From Ricinus communis (lineage: Eukaryota; Streptophyta; Magnoliopsida; Malpighiales; Euphorbiaceae): 64,000 nt of DNA. Location of the stretch: contig NC_063260.1 in NCBI RefSeq assembly GCF_019578655.1, positions 11,410,501 through 11,474,500 on the forward strand. The letters run 5' to 3'. The translations under genes and the position numbers were made by a program. A model generated the notes under the pieces. It ran no database searches. It was not told the DNA's origin and saw only the letters and a program-made list of their open reading frames with translations. Of the stretch, positions 36,382-49,811 are shown piece by piece (position 1 is the first letter of the stretch; each line of letters starts with the position of its first letter).

Positions 36382-37318
36382 CAGCACATAAAGACAGCCT
36401 AATTAAATATTCATCAAGTCATGTAATGTATAATACTAAAGAGAGGATAGAGAAATATATATATTATTTCTGAAAAGCTTCTATAGTATATAGTTGCTTG
36501 AATATGAGCTGATGAGTGTACAAAATATAGTGTTGGTTTTTCTTGTTCTCCATGTTTTTATTAGGGGAGAGGAAGCTGTCCTACTCATCCTTTCATTTTC
36601 AATGAATTATATAATTAAGGTCAATTTTAATTACTGTTTTATATTAAGCTTTATTTCTGGTCTAATCGCTATCTTCCAAAAAACTTAATTGCGTCCAATT
36701 AGGGAGTTGTATGCTAACCCCCAAGCATGAATCTGGCTGCCTTCTTTAATTAAGTTCATCATCCAATGATTAGGGCAGTTTAAGAATCAGTTTTGATATT
36801 CTAATTAATCTCAACTGTTTGAAGTCTACTTAAGCAAACAAACAATGCTTAACGGTCGGTCATCTAAATCTTTTTTAACGAAAAATTTGTGTTAGATTTT
36901 TTTTTTTTTTAACTTATCGCACATCCATTAACAACTCCAAAATGAATTTAATAATTTAGTACCATTTGTTTATGAAGTTGCTTGGTTGTTGAACATGTAT
37001 CTTATTATTACCACCTGCTTTTTATTCTTTTTCAGATAAATTTAAATATCTCATTTTTTTCATATTGTGAGGCAGAAGTCCATTCATAGGATTCAATTAG
37101 AAACTATAGAAAAATATTATTAATTTAAAAATATTTCTAAAAGTTCCCAATAGTTTTTGAGCCCAATAACAAGGTTTTTTGTTTGGCAACGTGGCAGCAA
37201 AAGATCATAGAAGATCGCGTTAGAACTTGGAAGTCTTATGTATAACCCGCTTTTGATTTCGGATGGAGCCATTTTCTAAATTCAAAAAACTCCCGCGTAA
37301 ATCCATACCGAAAAAAGG
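36382..37318. other. Intergenic region between IP5P and the J18 cyclin
   Basis: This holds the 3' flank of the 5-phosphatase and the promoter of the cyclin. Poly-T runs lie near 36898-36911. An E2F-like TCCCGC lies at 37291-37296, 23 bases before the cyclin ATG. No ORF is supported. Confidence 0.5.
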
Positions 37319-40300
37319 ATGAGGAGAAATTACTGTCTTTCTTCTGATCTCCGTCTTCGAGCTGTGGAGTTCTTAATCGAATCTGCTCATGTAAGTATGT
37401 TATATACATTTGGTTAATTATTTTCTTTTATTAGTGCAGTAGGTGTTTTTTTAGAAAATCTTTTGATGGATTACATGAATCATAGGAACTTGAAGAAGTT
37501 AGTCCAATCGTGAAATACACTGCGTTGTCTCTCTTTGCTGATCGATTCTATCCTTCTCTGTCCAGGTAAGTGTAGTAATTCCGTCTTTCATAACTTATTT
37601 CTTTTAATTTGATTGAACATTGGATATACCTTGGAAATGAAATTGTATATATTCTTTTATAGGAATTCTAGTTTGAAAATTATTTTTGAGGTACACAAAT
37701 AAAATTTGATCATTTAGCTATAATTTAAGATATATACCAAAAGAATTGAATCTTAATTAAAGAACAAGATTCCTTCGCAATTCCAAAACGTACGAATGTA
37801 GTAGGGATCCGTTTGATTTAAAATCTAGAATGAAAATAAAAATAATTTTATTTCATATATTATTTGATTTAGTATGGAATTTATACCAATAATTATAGTT
37901 AATTATAATTAAAAATAATAATATATTTAATATATAATTATTATATGTAATAAATATTTATAGACAATGCCTATATAAATAATAAAGTGTTATTTTATTT
38001 ATTTTATGATTGATTTAACTTCATTTTTACGAAAATAAATCTTTCATTTTTTAAGAAAAAAAAAAGGTGATAATTATTGATTAGATAATCACATTCCTAT
38101 TTTGGAATGATTTTTGATGAACTAAAGACCGACCATGGGAATCACTCGTTCTCGTTCCCATTTCCATCATATTTCTTCACCAACCAAACGACTGTTAAGA
38201 GTGTTTGATGCTTTGTTGTCCGTTTTATTTTTATTAAAGGTTTGTCGGACAACAAAATAAGGGAAGCTGGCTTTTGCAGTCCATGACAGAGAGCAATTTG
38301 CAGTTGTTTGCACTTATTTCTCTGTGGGTTTCCAGCAAAGTAAGTTGATCATGATTTAATCCAAGTTGATCATGGTTTAGTTCCATCCTATGACTTTTGA
38401 GTCTTGCACATTGGTAACTGTATATATGAATGTGATTAGATACATGATTCTCGTCCGCTATCTGTCAAAAGTTTGAAGATTTTTAGCGATAAGACCATCA
38501 AAGAACAGCATTTTACAGCTCGAGATTTCTTGGAAGCAGTAAGCTAATTATCTTATACTAAGCTTTTCAGAAAAATGGTTTGCCATTTACTCTAGCAGTT
38601 AACCATACCTTCTATAGGAAGTGGTCTTTTTGCAGGTAAATCTTAAAGAATTATTATTGGGGTTTGGCACGCTACTTTGTTTCAATTCAGATGGTTAAGA
38701 TATTGATCTTTTTTAAGGTATTGAATTATGAGATCGGTGCCGGAAATATTGCTTTTATTTTCCTTGAAGAGCTTCTGAGTCAGTTCAGGTACAGTAAGAA
38801 ATTGCGGAAATATTTTATTTATTAACTCATAGCTTTAGATAGTTGTGCAGTGTAAATAATAGTTGGACACCTTAAGTCAGTTGTACTTAGTATAAATATT
38901 TTGTAGCCGTTTCTCATTAATATAAGCGATCATTTGCACAACATTACTTTCTGTATTTGATAAAGTTGAGGATTTTAGACCAAGTGTATGGTTTTGCTGT
39001 ACCTTTGAATTCAGGGAAGTGGCAAAAGTTGGGGACTTCTTGAATTCTGAGGCATGCATGGATATCATGGATCTTCTCTATGAAAAGGAGGAGACATCGG
39101 TGCTCTATAGTTCTCCTCGTTCTCTTGCTGCATCCACCTTGGCATGTTCTCCTATCTTGTTGTAACTTTTTTATTTTCTGGTAGAACAAATATCCCATAT
39201 ATGTTTTACTTGTTCCTTTGGCTAGATGTAATAGATTTCAATCTCTTCCAGGTTGCTTCATATGTTATTACAGTCCCGGAACAAAGGTGGAAGTTTCCTG
39301 TTCTTTCGTGGGGTAAGATTCATTCATACATTTTTCCTGTGTTTTTAAAATTGAATATGTCAAATTGCAAATTTAGTCCTCAAGTTGTTCCCTTCTCTTC
39401 ACGGGATATCTTTCTCATTGAAAACTGTCTTTGAAGTGAATGCCTATAGGCAGTATGGCAGCCTCTTGGCATAAGTGCATTGAAAAATGTTTACGATATT
39501 GGAATTGGATTGAGAAAGTAGGAGGTGAATAGGGGTAGAATTTAGATATCATTAATAATATAAAAAGAGATTGGAATTTATTAAGTTTGTGTACAACCAT
39601 AATCAGAATGACTAGAATTGGTGACTTACAATATTTTGTATGCTTTACACATGGGATATTCTAACAAATAGGTTTGGATTCCCATCTTACTAACGTATCA
39701 GTTATAATCCTTTCTGTTCTGATATTTAATGATCATTGGTTCTGTGTCTTGCACTAGGAATAGTTTTATTTTTTTAGAATTTGTTTTAATAATTCCTTGG
39801 GAATTAATATACTGTTCTAACGTCATGGCACGAGGTCGACTTTGAGTTGGGAATTTAACGATTCACACACGGACAGCAACTACCCTTCCCCGGGCTGGGG
39901 CATATTGATTTAAATGAACTATGTTTTCATTATGTTGCTCCCTTTCATTTCTATCTTCCTTTTCCTCGTTTTTTGAATTAGACATGCTGGTCCTTATAGC
40001 TCTTTAGATCCTACATAAATCACCTTCAGCGAATTATGTTGCCAAATGAAGTACAGTAATGTGAATAATGTTCAACTATTTTGAAGATGCCTTGGTGCTG
40101 GATAATGTCCAACGCTTTTTCCTGATCGGGCTTGAAATGAGTTCTTTTCTTAAGCCTTCATATTGTTAGCCAGGCCCATTATTATATTGTCCGGCGTTTC
40201 TTCTACACATGCATCCTTCTTTGTATTTTTTTCTCTCATGGATGATCATAAAATTTGTGCTGCTGTCACTGAACCGCTTGTGGACCTTCGCCGTGTCTTA

Positions 40301-42680
40301 TACTTTCGAAATCTTGCGTGAGAAGTGTAAACCACGTTCTAGTCTCTTTTTCCCCCGGTAAATTGCAGGGTACAATCATTTTTTAGCTTAGAGGCAGCAA
40401 AGGTTGACGACTGACCACAGCCTTTCTGGCATATCAGTCATCGATTTGGTGGTCCACCACAGGTTATAACACTTGTGGACTGGACTGTGGTCCATGGCAT
40501 GTACATGATCCAAAGTATCAATTATCAGACGTCACCGATATAGAAGCTAATTGTCACTATTAAGTTGCAACAGACCAATTCCGTGCCTTTCCTTTTCTTT
40601 TTTCTTTTTAGATCCCCAGGTTTGGTTACTCCCACTGTGGATTACAAGCTGTATTTGCAGACCACAATACTTCAACTATGAGCCCCAGTTCTTTTTATTC
40701 TTTTATTTGAGTTGGCCTCTCCCCTTCTTTATACTTCAACTATATATCCAATCTTCTATGCCATGAAGTCTGTGGTAACCATATGGCATATAATTCCCAT
40801 GCAAAGAGTCTTTGACGAGAAAATTACAAAATGGAGGTCTGCACATTTCGCATGTGATTGGGGAGAACTGCGACTAATTATGTCAATAGCCTGTTACTGT
40901 GTCATGCTGTAGGGGGTCACTGTCACATTTTAAAAGAACTTATATCCTTGTTGAGATTTTAAATGATCAAATTTTGGATCGTTTATTTGATGTTTTGATC
41001 ACATTTTAGAAGACAATGTATTCAAGGCTCCAGCCTCATAAGGTTGACCTCTTTCATTTTTGAAGGTTAGTAGAAAACAAATTTAGTGCTTCACTCATGA
41101 GCGTTGAACCAGTATATTTTATTTAATTAAATGGATGATATCCATTCACGTGTGAGAATGTATATACAAAGTCATTTAGATCGCTTTATGTGACTTTGAA
41201 TGTCTTTATCTCTACATCTGTCTCAACCATGCTTCACTAAAGATGAAATATATTTCTTGTCTTCACTGACTTGCATATGATGAGTTCTATATTGCTTAAG
41301 ATACACTCGCCGAAGGAATTCGTCAATGAGACTATAATTCACTAGTTCTTAGCTAATAATGGTCCCATTTATTTTGGACTAGTCATCTCCTTCCTTACTG
41401 GATTTGTCTTTGATTTAATGGGTAGGTAAAATTTTTGGCTGTTTCTGCCAGATGTCCCTTCACTAGTATCCAGTAGTTAACATATGATACAAGAGGTGTC
41501 TTGTGTAAAACAGCCAGCCTGTATAAGTTCCATGGAAAAGGAAACCAAAGGGTGGTAAAAGATAACCAAACGAACTATGTCTAATGGAAAAGGGCATGTG
41601 TGAAAATACCAAGAATTAGACGGTATAACTTTTATAATTAAGGTGGGTATGGGGATTCCTTCAACAGGCTGTCTATGACTCTTGTGTGTATTGGTTTTTA
41701 TCCAATGCAAACTTTATATTAGATAATTGATGCTAGCAGAATGATCATGATAGAAGTGGCTCCACTTGGACCCGGTGGCAGCCCATTTTTAGCTATTTTA
41801 CTTTTAGGGAAATTTGATGCTAATTCTTGCAACAGTTCCTACCCCAGACAGTTGTTGGGTCCTTGTGTATGACTACTTTAAATAATGGTTAATCATTTGT
41901 CTGTAATCTCTGGCACTGTTATCATATTTATGTTAATCATGCAACTACTGCCTGGGCTTCTTAGTTCTTTGATCCCTATATAGCTTCTAGCCTTCTGCTA
42001 CTAATGAGTTGACCAAATTTCTTATTTGACTTGTTAATTTATTCGATTTTGAACCTTTTGCCTCTCTCCAGGTTTACATAGCTACCTATCTATATGCACA
42101 TGCACAATGCTTATATATATAGATATGCCTGTCGACATTATACTTGAATTAAACAATGATCAGTAATTAGGTCAATCATGGGTTATAATGCCTAACTAAT
42201 GAACCTGTGTTTACTAGACCTCTATTAAAGAAAAAAAGCTTTCTACTAAGGTATGATTATTCGTGGTCAATCAAGAGGTTACTACTAGATTGAATTAATG
42301 TCTTTAACTACATTGGCTGGGTTCCCCCACCATGAAAGTCTTGAACAATTTTTTGCCTCGTCCATCTCTCAACCACAAGAAGTACTTTATGTGCTACCCC
42401 CCACATGTAGAAACTTCTATTTATCTGTTAATAGTAGTCACCAAGTATGATAGCATGTGAAGTCCTTTAAATTTGACTGATTTTTGCATAAGACATTTGG
42501 CGGATTCTCCAACGGAGATTCCAAACATTAATGCTGAGAATTTTATTGTTGGATGCAGTAAAATTTGCAACCTCATTCAAAGAAGAGGATATTGTTGATA
42601 TTGTCAGAGACATTCTTAAGCATGTGTTTGAGGCTCTTGATAGCAAATGCAATACCTTGGAGGAAAAGGAATTTCTTTGA
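37319..42680 (+). CDS. CYCJ18: J18-type cyclin
   Basis: A divergent plant cyclin thought to bind a cyclin-dependent kinase. Nine exons: 37319-37390, 37486-37565, 38240-38339, 38440-38538, 38618-38635, 38718-38788, 39015-39141, 39252-39312 and 42559-42680, giving 249 aa. The cyclin box starts around LRLRAVEFLIESAH and continues through SPIVKYTALSLFADRFYPSL, WLLQSMTESNLQLFALISLW and HFTARDFLEAEVVFLQVLNYE. Exon 5 is an 18 nt microexon encoding EVVFLQ. Intron 7 must use a GC donor (39142-39143) to keep the frame, and intron 8 is 3.2 kb. The C-terminal VASYVITVPEQRWKFPVL segment supports the J18 assignment. The ATG at 37319 is the only start in frame close to the box. Function beyond the family name is not established by the sequence. 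Confidence 0.88.
37803..38196. mobile_element. Degenerate Harbinger/Tourist-like MITE in cyclin intron 2
   Basis: The left end gggatccgtttgattt and the right end aaccaaacgactgtt share the inverted core CGTTTG(A/G)TT. Inner blocks near the right end (tcgttctcgttcccatttcc) and left end (tagaatgaaaataaa) resemble the common GGG-CCGTTTGGTTT...GGAATG elements. The match is imperfect and no TTA/TAA duplication is certain. Confidence 0.38.
39313..42558 (+). other. Unusually long (3.2 kb) last intron of the cyclin
   Basis: The donor GGGTAAGATT at 39313 and acceptor gatgcag ending at 42558 bound it. It is less AT-rich than the spacers. I find no coding homology, nested gene or full transposon inside; its ORFs are short and unsupported. 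Confidence 0.6.
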
Positions 42681-43499
42681 GGTACATTTCTCCTACTCTA
42701 TCAAAAATGGATAAGTTTGTACATCGGTCTTAACCTTTTGCAAGAGTTTATTTGATGAAGCTGGACACTAGCTATCAAAGTTTCCTGATTTGCATTGCTA
42801 TAAAGGTTTATCTGTATTATAAAAGAAGGACAATAAAGGCTAAATTTGTGGAAAAGATGACGAGACTTTGATGATTAAAGCCGGAATTTACTTTCCAACA
42901 CATCTGTGATATGTGATCTGTGGCCTTTGGGGGTCTACCACACGGCCAACTATACTCCAGTAGGTGATAAAAAGTATACACATTTTTCCTTGAGCTTTTC
43001 TTTGTAGTGGGTTCCATTAGGAAAATGTGAAATACAGATACATAACTTGCCTTTTGGGTTTCAACTTCATGTGCCCCTACCTTTACTTGCAAGCCGGCAT
43101 TTCTCAACAGGTACTTGTTTTAAAAAATTTATTATCATGTTGGCTAATGTCTATTAGAGCATAGAAAATTCGGGCAAAAATATGCTTTAGAAACTAGTGA
43201 TTTGACAGATGATGATTCTGTATCTTTGGATAATCTGATTATAGAGGGCCAGATTCATAATTGAGCACACAATGTAACGAAAAAGAGCGTAGTAGAGTCA
43301 ACTTATGCGAAGCCATCAGACCTGGTTGTATTTCAGCATTATTAGTATATCATTTCTGCAAATGTAAGAAAAGGCATAAGGTGATTGCTAATTTACAATG
43401 TTAGAATGATAACATCAACTGTTTGTCCCCTAATAATGCAAGTAGAATTTCAAACTATATTTATTATCTAAACTTAATATACAGAGTTCAATAAATAGG

Positions 43500-43615
43500 A
43501 GAGTGACACTTATATAAAAATATTTTATATTATATTTTAGTATCAGATGATTGACGTATATTCTATAATAAATATGTTTTAATCATCTATCGATATAGTT
43601 TATAGGTGAAAATAT
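43500..43615. repeat. Second copy of the 22202-22323 MITE-like family
   Basis: agtatcagatgattgacgta...tttaatcatctatcgatata corresponds block by block to gatattggatgattgacaca...atatatcaatcatttatcga at 22240-22300. Confidence 0.45.
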
Positions 43616-46600
43616 ACAAAAATTTAAATAAAATTTTATTATTATTATTTATTATTATCATTTTTTTTTTAATCAGACTTATTGAATTGGGACAGGATGA
43701 GTCACGGCCAGCCGATGGAGATTAGAAACCAACAAGGGCATTCGATGGGGTTCATGATTTGCTCAACCCTGATATTGCAGTAGAAGCTCTCTATTAGTTA
43801 AAAGAGTATAATTCTTTTTCGTTTTATGCACACGTATAAAATCGCAGGCACAAATTTCTAAGAACATGTGTGCTTTTACAAGGTCCACTACATTCTTCCC
43901 TAATATCATGTAAGATAAAGAAATTTTGTTTCTGTTGCCAAAATTACATAGTCCGAGCTGCCAAAATGGTTTTATTTCAAGTGGGATGTGCAATGCTCAT
44001 ATCAAACACTGCCCAATTGATTTGTCCTGCCTACACCTGCCTGAAATAAAGATCCAAGTCCAATGTCTGAAGATTTTCTTTCCTTTTTTCTTTTTCTTTT
44101 TCGCTGTCGAAATTGTCTTTAACAAAATGGTGTGGAAGTGTGTCTATTACTAACTAGGCAATACATGTAGTGATGTACTACTAAACTAAATCCATGGGTC
44201 AAAGGTGCTACGGATTTTAAGGTTCTAATATTGAATCCTGCAAACATTCTCTATATTTAAAGGGAATATATTATATACGGAAATCACACAAAAGTTATTT
44301 AGAATTATTTTTTTACTTGAGTATTAATTTTACATTAGCAGTATTGCTAATCTATTTTTTTTCTGGATAAGTACTGAGGGTACACTTAACCACCCTAAAC
44401 AAGTCAATTATCAGATAATCACACATTTGATTGTGTACATATTTAGGTTGCAGTAGCTATGCGTAGGACAACTTAAGTTGGTTACAATGTGATGTTTGCT
44501 TGTCTTCCAAATTCACTAATCATCATATTTAAGGTAGGTTAATTAACATTTAAACAAAAACAAGGAAACCTGCCAATGGTTCTTCTTATTAAAGGCCAAA
44601 TTATCATTATGTCGGCTAATACTTCTTTAATTAATAAAACCAACCCCACATCCACTTGGTGCAAATATATTATCCTGCTTTATCTTCTCCAACCAACGAC
44701 CCTTGCCCCCTCTTCTTTTAGTGGCAATGGTTGGTGCTTGGGTTATTTACTTACTTCTCGGAGACAATGTATCTGCAGTAGAAATGTTTTGTCAAGTATT
44801 ATTCTTTCCACATCCCTCTCGCTATTCCTATAATTGAGATGTCTAATTAAGGTGCTTAGACCAATTATTGGTAATTAGGGATCGCTAGCTATATGGAAAA
44901 TAATCATAACATAACCTCCATTAAATCATCTGTGGGTCTCTATATATTTAATCATATTGGGTAATTCATTAGACAAGTAATCTAATTGTCTGAATGACTA
45001 TATATTTTAATTAAGGTGTATTTGAAGAATGACTATATGTTGTTATTGATGTACCAAAAACAAAAAAAGAAAAAGTAACTATTGCAAATGTAGGAGAATG
45101 TTTTTTTTACTTGCATTTTACTTGAATATAAAGGGAACTATACTCAATGTTCTGTGGCTGGATGCTGGATTTGTACATTTCATGACTTGGGAAACAAAAT
45201 TGCTCTTTTGGTTTGGTTGATGAATTCTACTGCTACCTACCCAATGATAAAGTACTAAATGGGTTGCATTAAAATTGACAATATGGAGTCTCTGGGCTAT
45301 ATCTATTTAATCCAAAACATTACGATTTAGAAGCATATATCATATATTACTACATTGGCAGTTATGAGTTATGATGTAGGTGGACTGCCCTTGACCTTAC
45401 GAACCAAACAAAGAAGGCTTTATCTTATTCTCTTTAATTAACATATGATTTACAGGTGATACGTACGTCAAGGAATCAATGCATTTTTGTCATTGATCGT
45501 TCTTTAATATTGAGTGCTTTGAAATTACTTTAGATAATAAATATCAACAGTATGTCCATTACCATAAGATTCCTATGTGCCCACATATTGCTTTTCTTCA
45601 TTCTTTATTAAGTTTTACCATATCTGAAATATAGAAGTAGTTGATTTTATTGCATTGATGCATATCTGCTCTTTTTATTATGTTCTAAGATAAAATTAGG
45701 GGGTGAGTATTAAGAATAGTCATCAAGTGTGTTAGCTACTTAATACTGTATTTTCTTTTATTGTTATTATTTTAAAAAAGTTATTCTCTTTCTATAACAG
45801 TCATAAATTTAATCAGATTCGAAATTTGTTTATTTATAATTTAAATAGTGATATGGATATAAGAATTGGGGACCATACGAAATTTTACTTGGCAGTGATC
45901 TAATCAAATCAAGATAGCATCTTCTTCCCATTTATGATTGTTATGATTAAAATTGATAACATTAATTGTTGGGTCCATTCCATTGCCAACTGTTAATGAA
46001 CTCTGTCTAGTTCCTTTGTCTTTGTCTTGCCCCGTAGTTACCTATACAACTCTCTCTCCCCATGCAAAATGAATAGTTATCAAGTAAGAATCATACTGCT
46101 GAGTTTCTTTTTCAGCATTATTGATCAATAATAAATAATAAATTTGTGACCTAATCCACCTATCCAATCATTATTATCTCATTAATTATATCATTAAGAT
46201 AATGTTATTGATGCTGGTAGATCATACGTCAATCAGCAATAACATGTGAGATATGGATGTTCTATTTGTTGGTTTCTTTCCTTCTTCTTTTTTTTTTTTC
46301 TTTTCTAACTTTTGGATTTGTCTCTGGTAAATTCGAGGGCTGTAAATGCTTGATCGTGCAATATGAGCACTTTTTCAGTGCCATTCTCACCTGAACACAT
46401 TTAAATTTTGGAATTTTCTTAGATTTATGCTTTGGTAATAGGCCATGCATGGCCATCAACTGACCTTTTTTTATTCCTTTTTAATCAAGTAATATTTTGG
46501 AACCGAATAGATATTTGAACCTACAACTATGCAACGTATGATCTATAAGCATTATATTACTGATGTGTAATTTATTAGTTAATTATATTATAATTTAATA

Positions 46601-48921
46601 ATACATGTTGTTTTTCTAATAGTAATTCTAATTCTAATTCTAAAAACAATAAATAATTAGTACGTAAATTAATAATTACTTTACTAATCAAATAATAATA
46701 CCTGAAAATTAGTATATTTATCATATTTTAGTATTGATTTATAAAAATATAATTAATATTTAATTAAATATTAATAAAAAAATTTATTTTCAATGACGTA
46801 TTATTAATATCAATTTAATAGTCAAAATTTTATACGTATAAATATTTTTCTTAAATAAAACTTCAATTAAAATTTTATGAATTAAAAATAAGTTATAGTC
46901 AAAGTAAAGTTTGCATTTAAATAGAAATATTTTAATTGATTCTTTATAATTTGTCCCCAAATTGATTATTGTTATTTTTAATGGTTGATTGTGGTAGTTA
47001 TATGTCCTATCTAGATTTAAAAAAGAAAAAGTGAAGCATTAACTTGGAGAATGTTATGCAATTCTTGCTCTCAGTTCCTATTAAAAGAAAAATGATTTTT
47101 CAGCTCGGAAAAAGGGAAAAGAAAACCAACAAAAAGAGTATATATTTGAATTGAAGTGAATGTGAAAAAGAATACTAATAGTAAATAATGATTACATCCC
47201 ATTAACTTGGAGGGGACCTGCACATCCTATTTCACTAGTAAGAGAATTACTCACATTACCCTAATTTCAGGTATCTAATTAATGAATAATGGGGCCTGCC
47301 GTTTTCATATTGGCTTTCTCAAAAAATTATGATTACCAGAGCTTCCAGCCTTCTTCTGCTTTGATGGTTGTGATTGCTTAATTACTGGTCACTGTTAATA
47401 AAAATAATGACCAATCTTCTGAACACACACACGAGGAATACTACTGTTAACTTGATTTATAAGTTATTTTCTGGCATCATCTTTATTTATCTATTAGTTT
47501 TCAGAATAAAAAGTAATAAATTCATATATAAATTTAAAGGTTTTCAATACAGAGGTAAATTCTAATGCGATCAGATAGCTGAATTGGGAAACCAAAATTA
47601 CTGCAGGTGATAAAAAGAAATTTACTGATATATGTAATAAACAAAAGCAATAAGTGCAACATTTATATTTTGGAGGTATACAAATAAGTGTCTACATTAA
47701 ATTGAAAAAAAAGAAAGAAAGAAAGAAGAACAATCCTGGGTGAAGATGAAATTAAGGTGGATGAGAGTGAAAGAAGATCTTCCCACAAATATCACTTTGC
47801 AATATTAAGAAAACAAATCCTATGTGGAATTGCAGTTGGTCCCACTTTACCAACAATTTGCTTCATCCAGTATTTGATGAATGCAAATGTTAAAGCAAAA
47901 CCAGTTATTTTCTTTTTCACATAAATAATAAAAGATTTTTTTTTAACTTTTTATATAATTGTGTCAAAATCTTTAAATTAATATTTTATTATCTTATTCA
48001 ATACATTCTGACTTAGTCAAACTATATATATATATAAATGTTCATTTATCTTATTTGTCATGCAAAATTCCTCCATTCATTGACAAAAAAGAAAATAAAA
48101 TGAAAGGATATCTATTAAAAGATGAGGGCTTTTTTTTTTTTTTTTTGTGGAATACAGGGCTAATGGGTAAATAGATGCTGACTTTTTGCCTCGTTAATTT
48201 TAGTCAAATGCACAAAAAGATATGATTAATTTGATGCAATCATTTTGGCATCAATATCTTTTTCAACTTTTATATTCTTTTATTAATAAATTTGTATTTA
48301 AATATATATTCTTAAAGTGAACTCATATTACTACATTACTACTAGACTAAAATACTATATACATTATATCAATTTTTATAATATAATAAAAAAAATTATT
48401 TAATATTTTTGACTAATTAGTTATAAGTCAATTATATTAGTCTAATTTGTATAATTTATAGAACATCATATCTCATTCTTTGACTCCTAAGGGTAAAAGT
48501 TAAATCGAAAAAAGAATGAGAAAAAAAAAAATATATGTTCATTTCCAAACTACAACCTTTAGTACAACTTACAAGTAGTCATCTATCATCTTAGGATTAT
48601 AATTTAGCCAATTAAATCTAAAAAGGATAAAAAGAAAGAAAAAAAATATCATAATTACTATGTTATTTTGTTTTACTTATATTTTATCATAAAATCATGA
48701 TTCTACTTCATTATTCATCATAAGAAAAATGATGAATATTATTAAACTAAAATTAACTCTAAAATTTATCCTCATTATTATATTTAGAGTGAAGCATTTC
48801 CCTATTCTCCTCCGACATCAAGACAGCTACTTGAGTCAGTCTATAACCAAAAAAGAGTAACCTTTCACCAGTCTTCAACTCAGGCGTGAAGCAAACACTC
48901 ACCCGCTATTGGAACGTGTAA

Positions 48922-48929
48922 TCACGTGA
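48922..48929. promoter_or_regulatory. G-box palindrome upstream of MAP65
   Basis: TCACGTGA is a perfect 8-base palindrome containing CACGTG. It lies 890 bases before the MAP65 ATG and close to an inverted CCAAT (attgg at 48908). bHLH or bZIP binding is plausible from the motif alone. Confidence 0.4.
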
Positions 48930-49784
48930 AATTAAGATTTGTCTTGTTAAACAATTATACTTAAAAGAAAGAGAGAAACAAATATAATTTTGTATTATTT
49001 TACACTGTCTTACTATACTATACTAACTTCACTCTTCACTCTTATTATACAGAGAGAGAAGAAAGAAAAAGAAAAACAGAAAGAGAGAGAAACCCTAGAA
49101 AAGAAAGTTTGGATCTTTTTTCATGTGTCAGTTACCAGATAAATTTTGTTTCTTTGGCGCATTTTAGCTTTTATTAACTTGTAGAAGATCAAATTATTAC
49201 ACTTCCTTCCACTTTGTGTTGTGTTTAGAGGGTCCTCTTACTTTCTTTCTTTTTCTTGTGTGCTCTTTTAAAGCTTAAATCAAGAGCCTTTTCTTTTTTA
49301 TAATTTTAATTGCCAATCATTATCTTTTCTTTTTTGGAATATAACTTTTCCCACTTGAGATCTTTTGAGCTTTTTTCTTTAATCTTTTTGTTTTTTCCTT
49401 TAAAATTCTAATTTTAGAAACAAAAACAAAATAAAGAGAGAGAGAGGCGTTGGTTGGTGATATTTGAAGTTCAGATCTGAAGAAGCTAAGGTTGTTTCAA
49501 GAAATGTCTCTTAGTTAGTTCTTTAGTTCTTTTTGACTTTTTAGTAACAACCCATTTGCTTCTTTCTCTTCTTCATGTTTCGTCTTCTTTAAAATTTTAA
49601 GTTTTTTCTTGGAACTATTATTATTGTCTTTGCTTTGTGGGTTTTGTGCGTTTTTGGGTTCTTGACTCTTGTTGGAGCTTTTGCTTTCAAGAAAAGGTTT
49701 AATTTTTCTTGCTTTGAGAGGCAAAAAAGAAAAAGAAAAACTAGCTTTCACTTTGCATTTCTTGCTTAATTTCTTTTCCCTCTT

Positions 49785-49804
49785 AGAGAGAGAGAGAGAG
49801 AGAG
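49785..49804 (+). repeat. (AG)10 microsatellite in the MAP65 leader
   Basis: Ten AG units end eight bases before the MAP65 start codon. GA runs are common in plant 5' leaders. Confidence 0.8.
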
Positions 49805-49811
49805 TTGGGAG

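Larger units (their letters stand above)
42681..49811. other. Long intergenic region, cyclin 3' end to MAP65 leader
   Basis: This AT-rich spacer of about 6.3 kb runs up to the MAP65 leader, which begins around 49040. It contains a copy of the short palindromic family (43500-43615), a weakly similar stretch to the 83 bp family near 46570-46750, a T run at 48129-48148 and a G-box at 48922. ORFs of 60-96 codons here have no recognisable domains. I see no tRNA or known miRNA sequence. Confidence 0.55.

Noticed and set aside
42817..43107. 96-codon minus ORF after the cyclin gene
   Set aside because: No recognisable domain; lies in the likely cyclin 3' flank.
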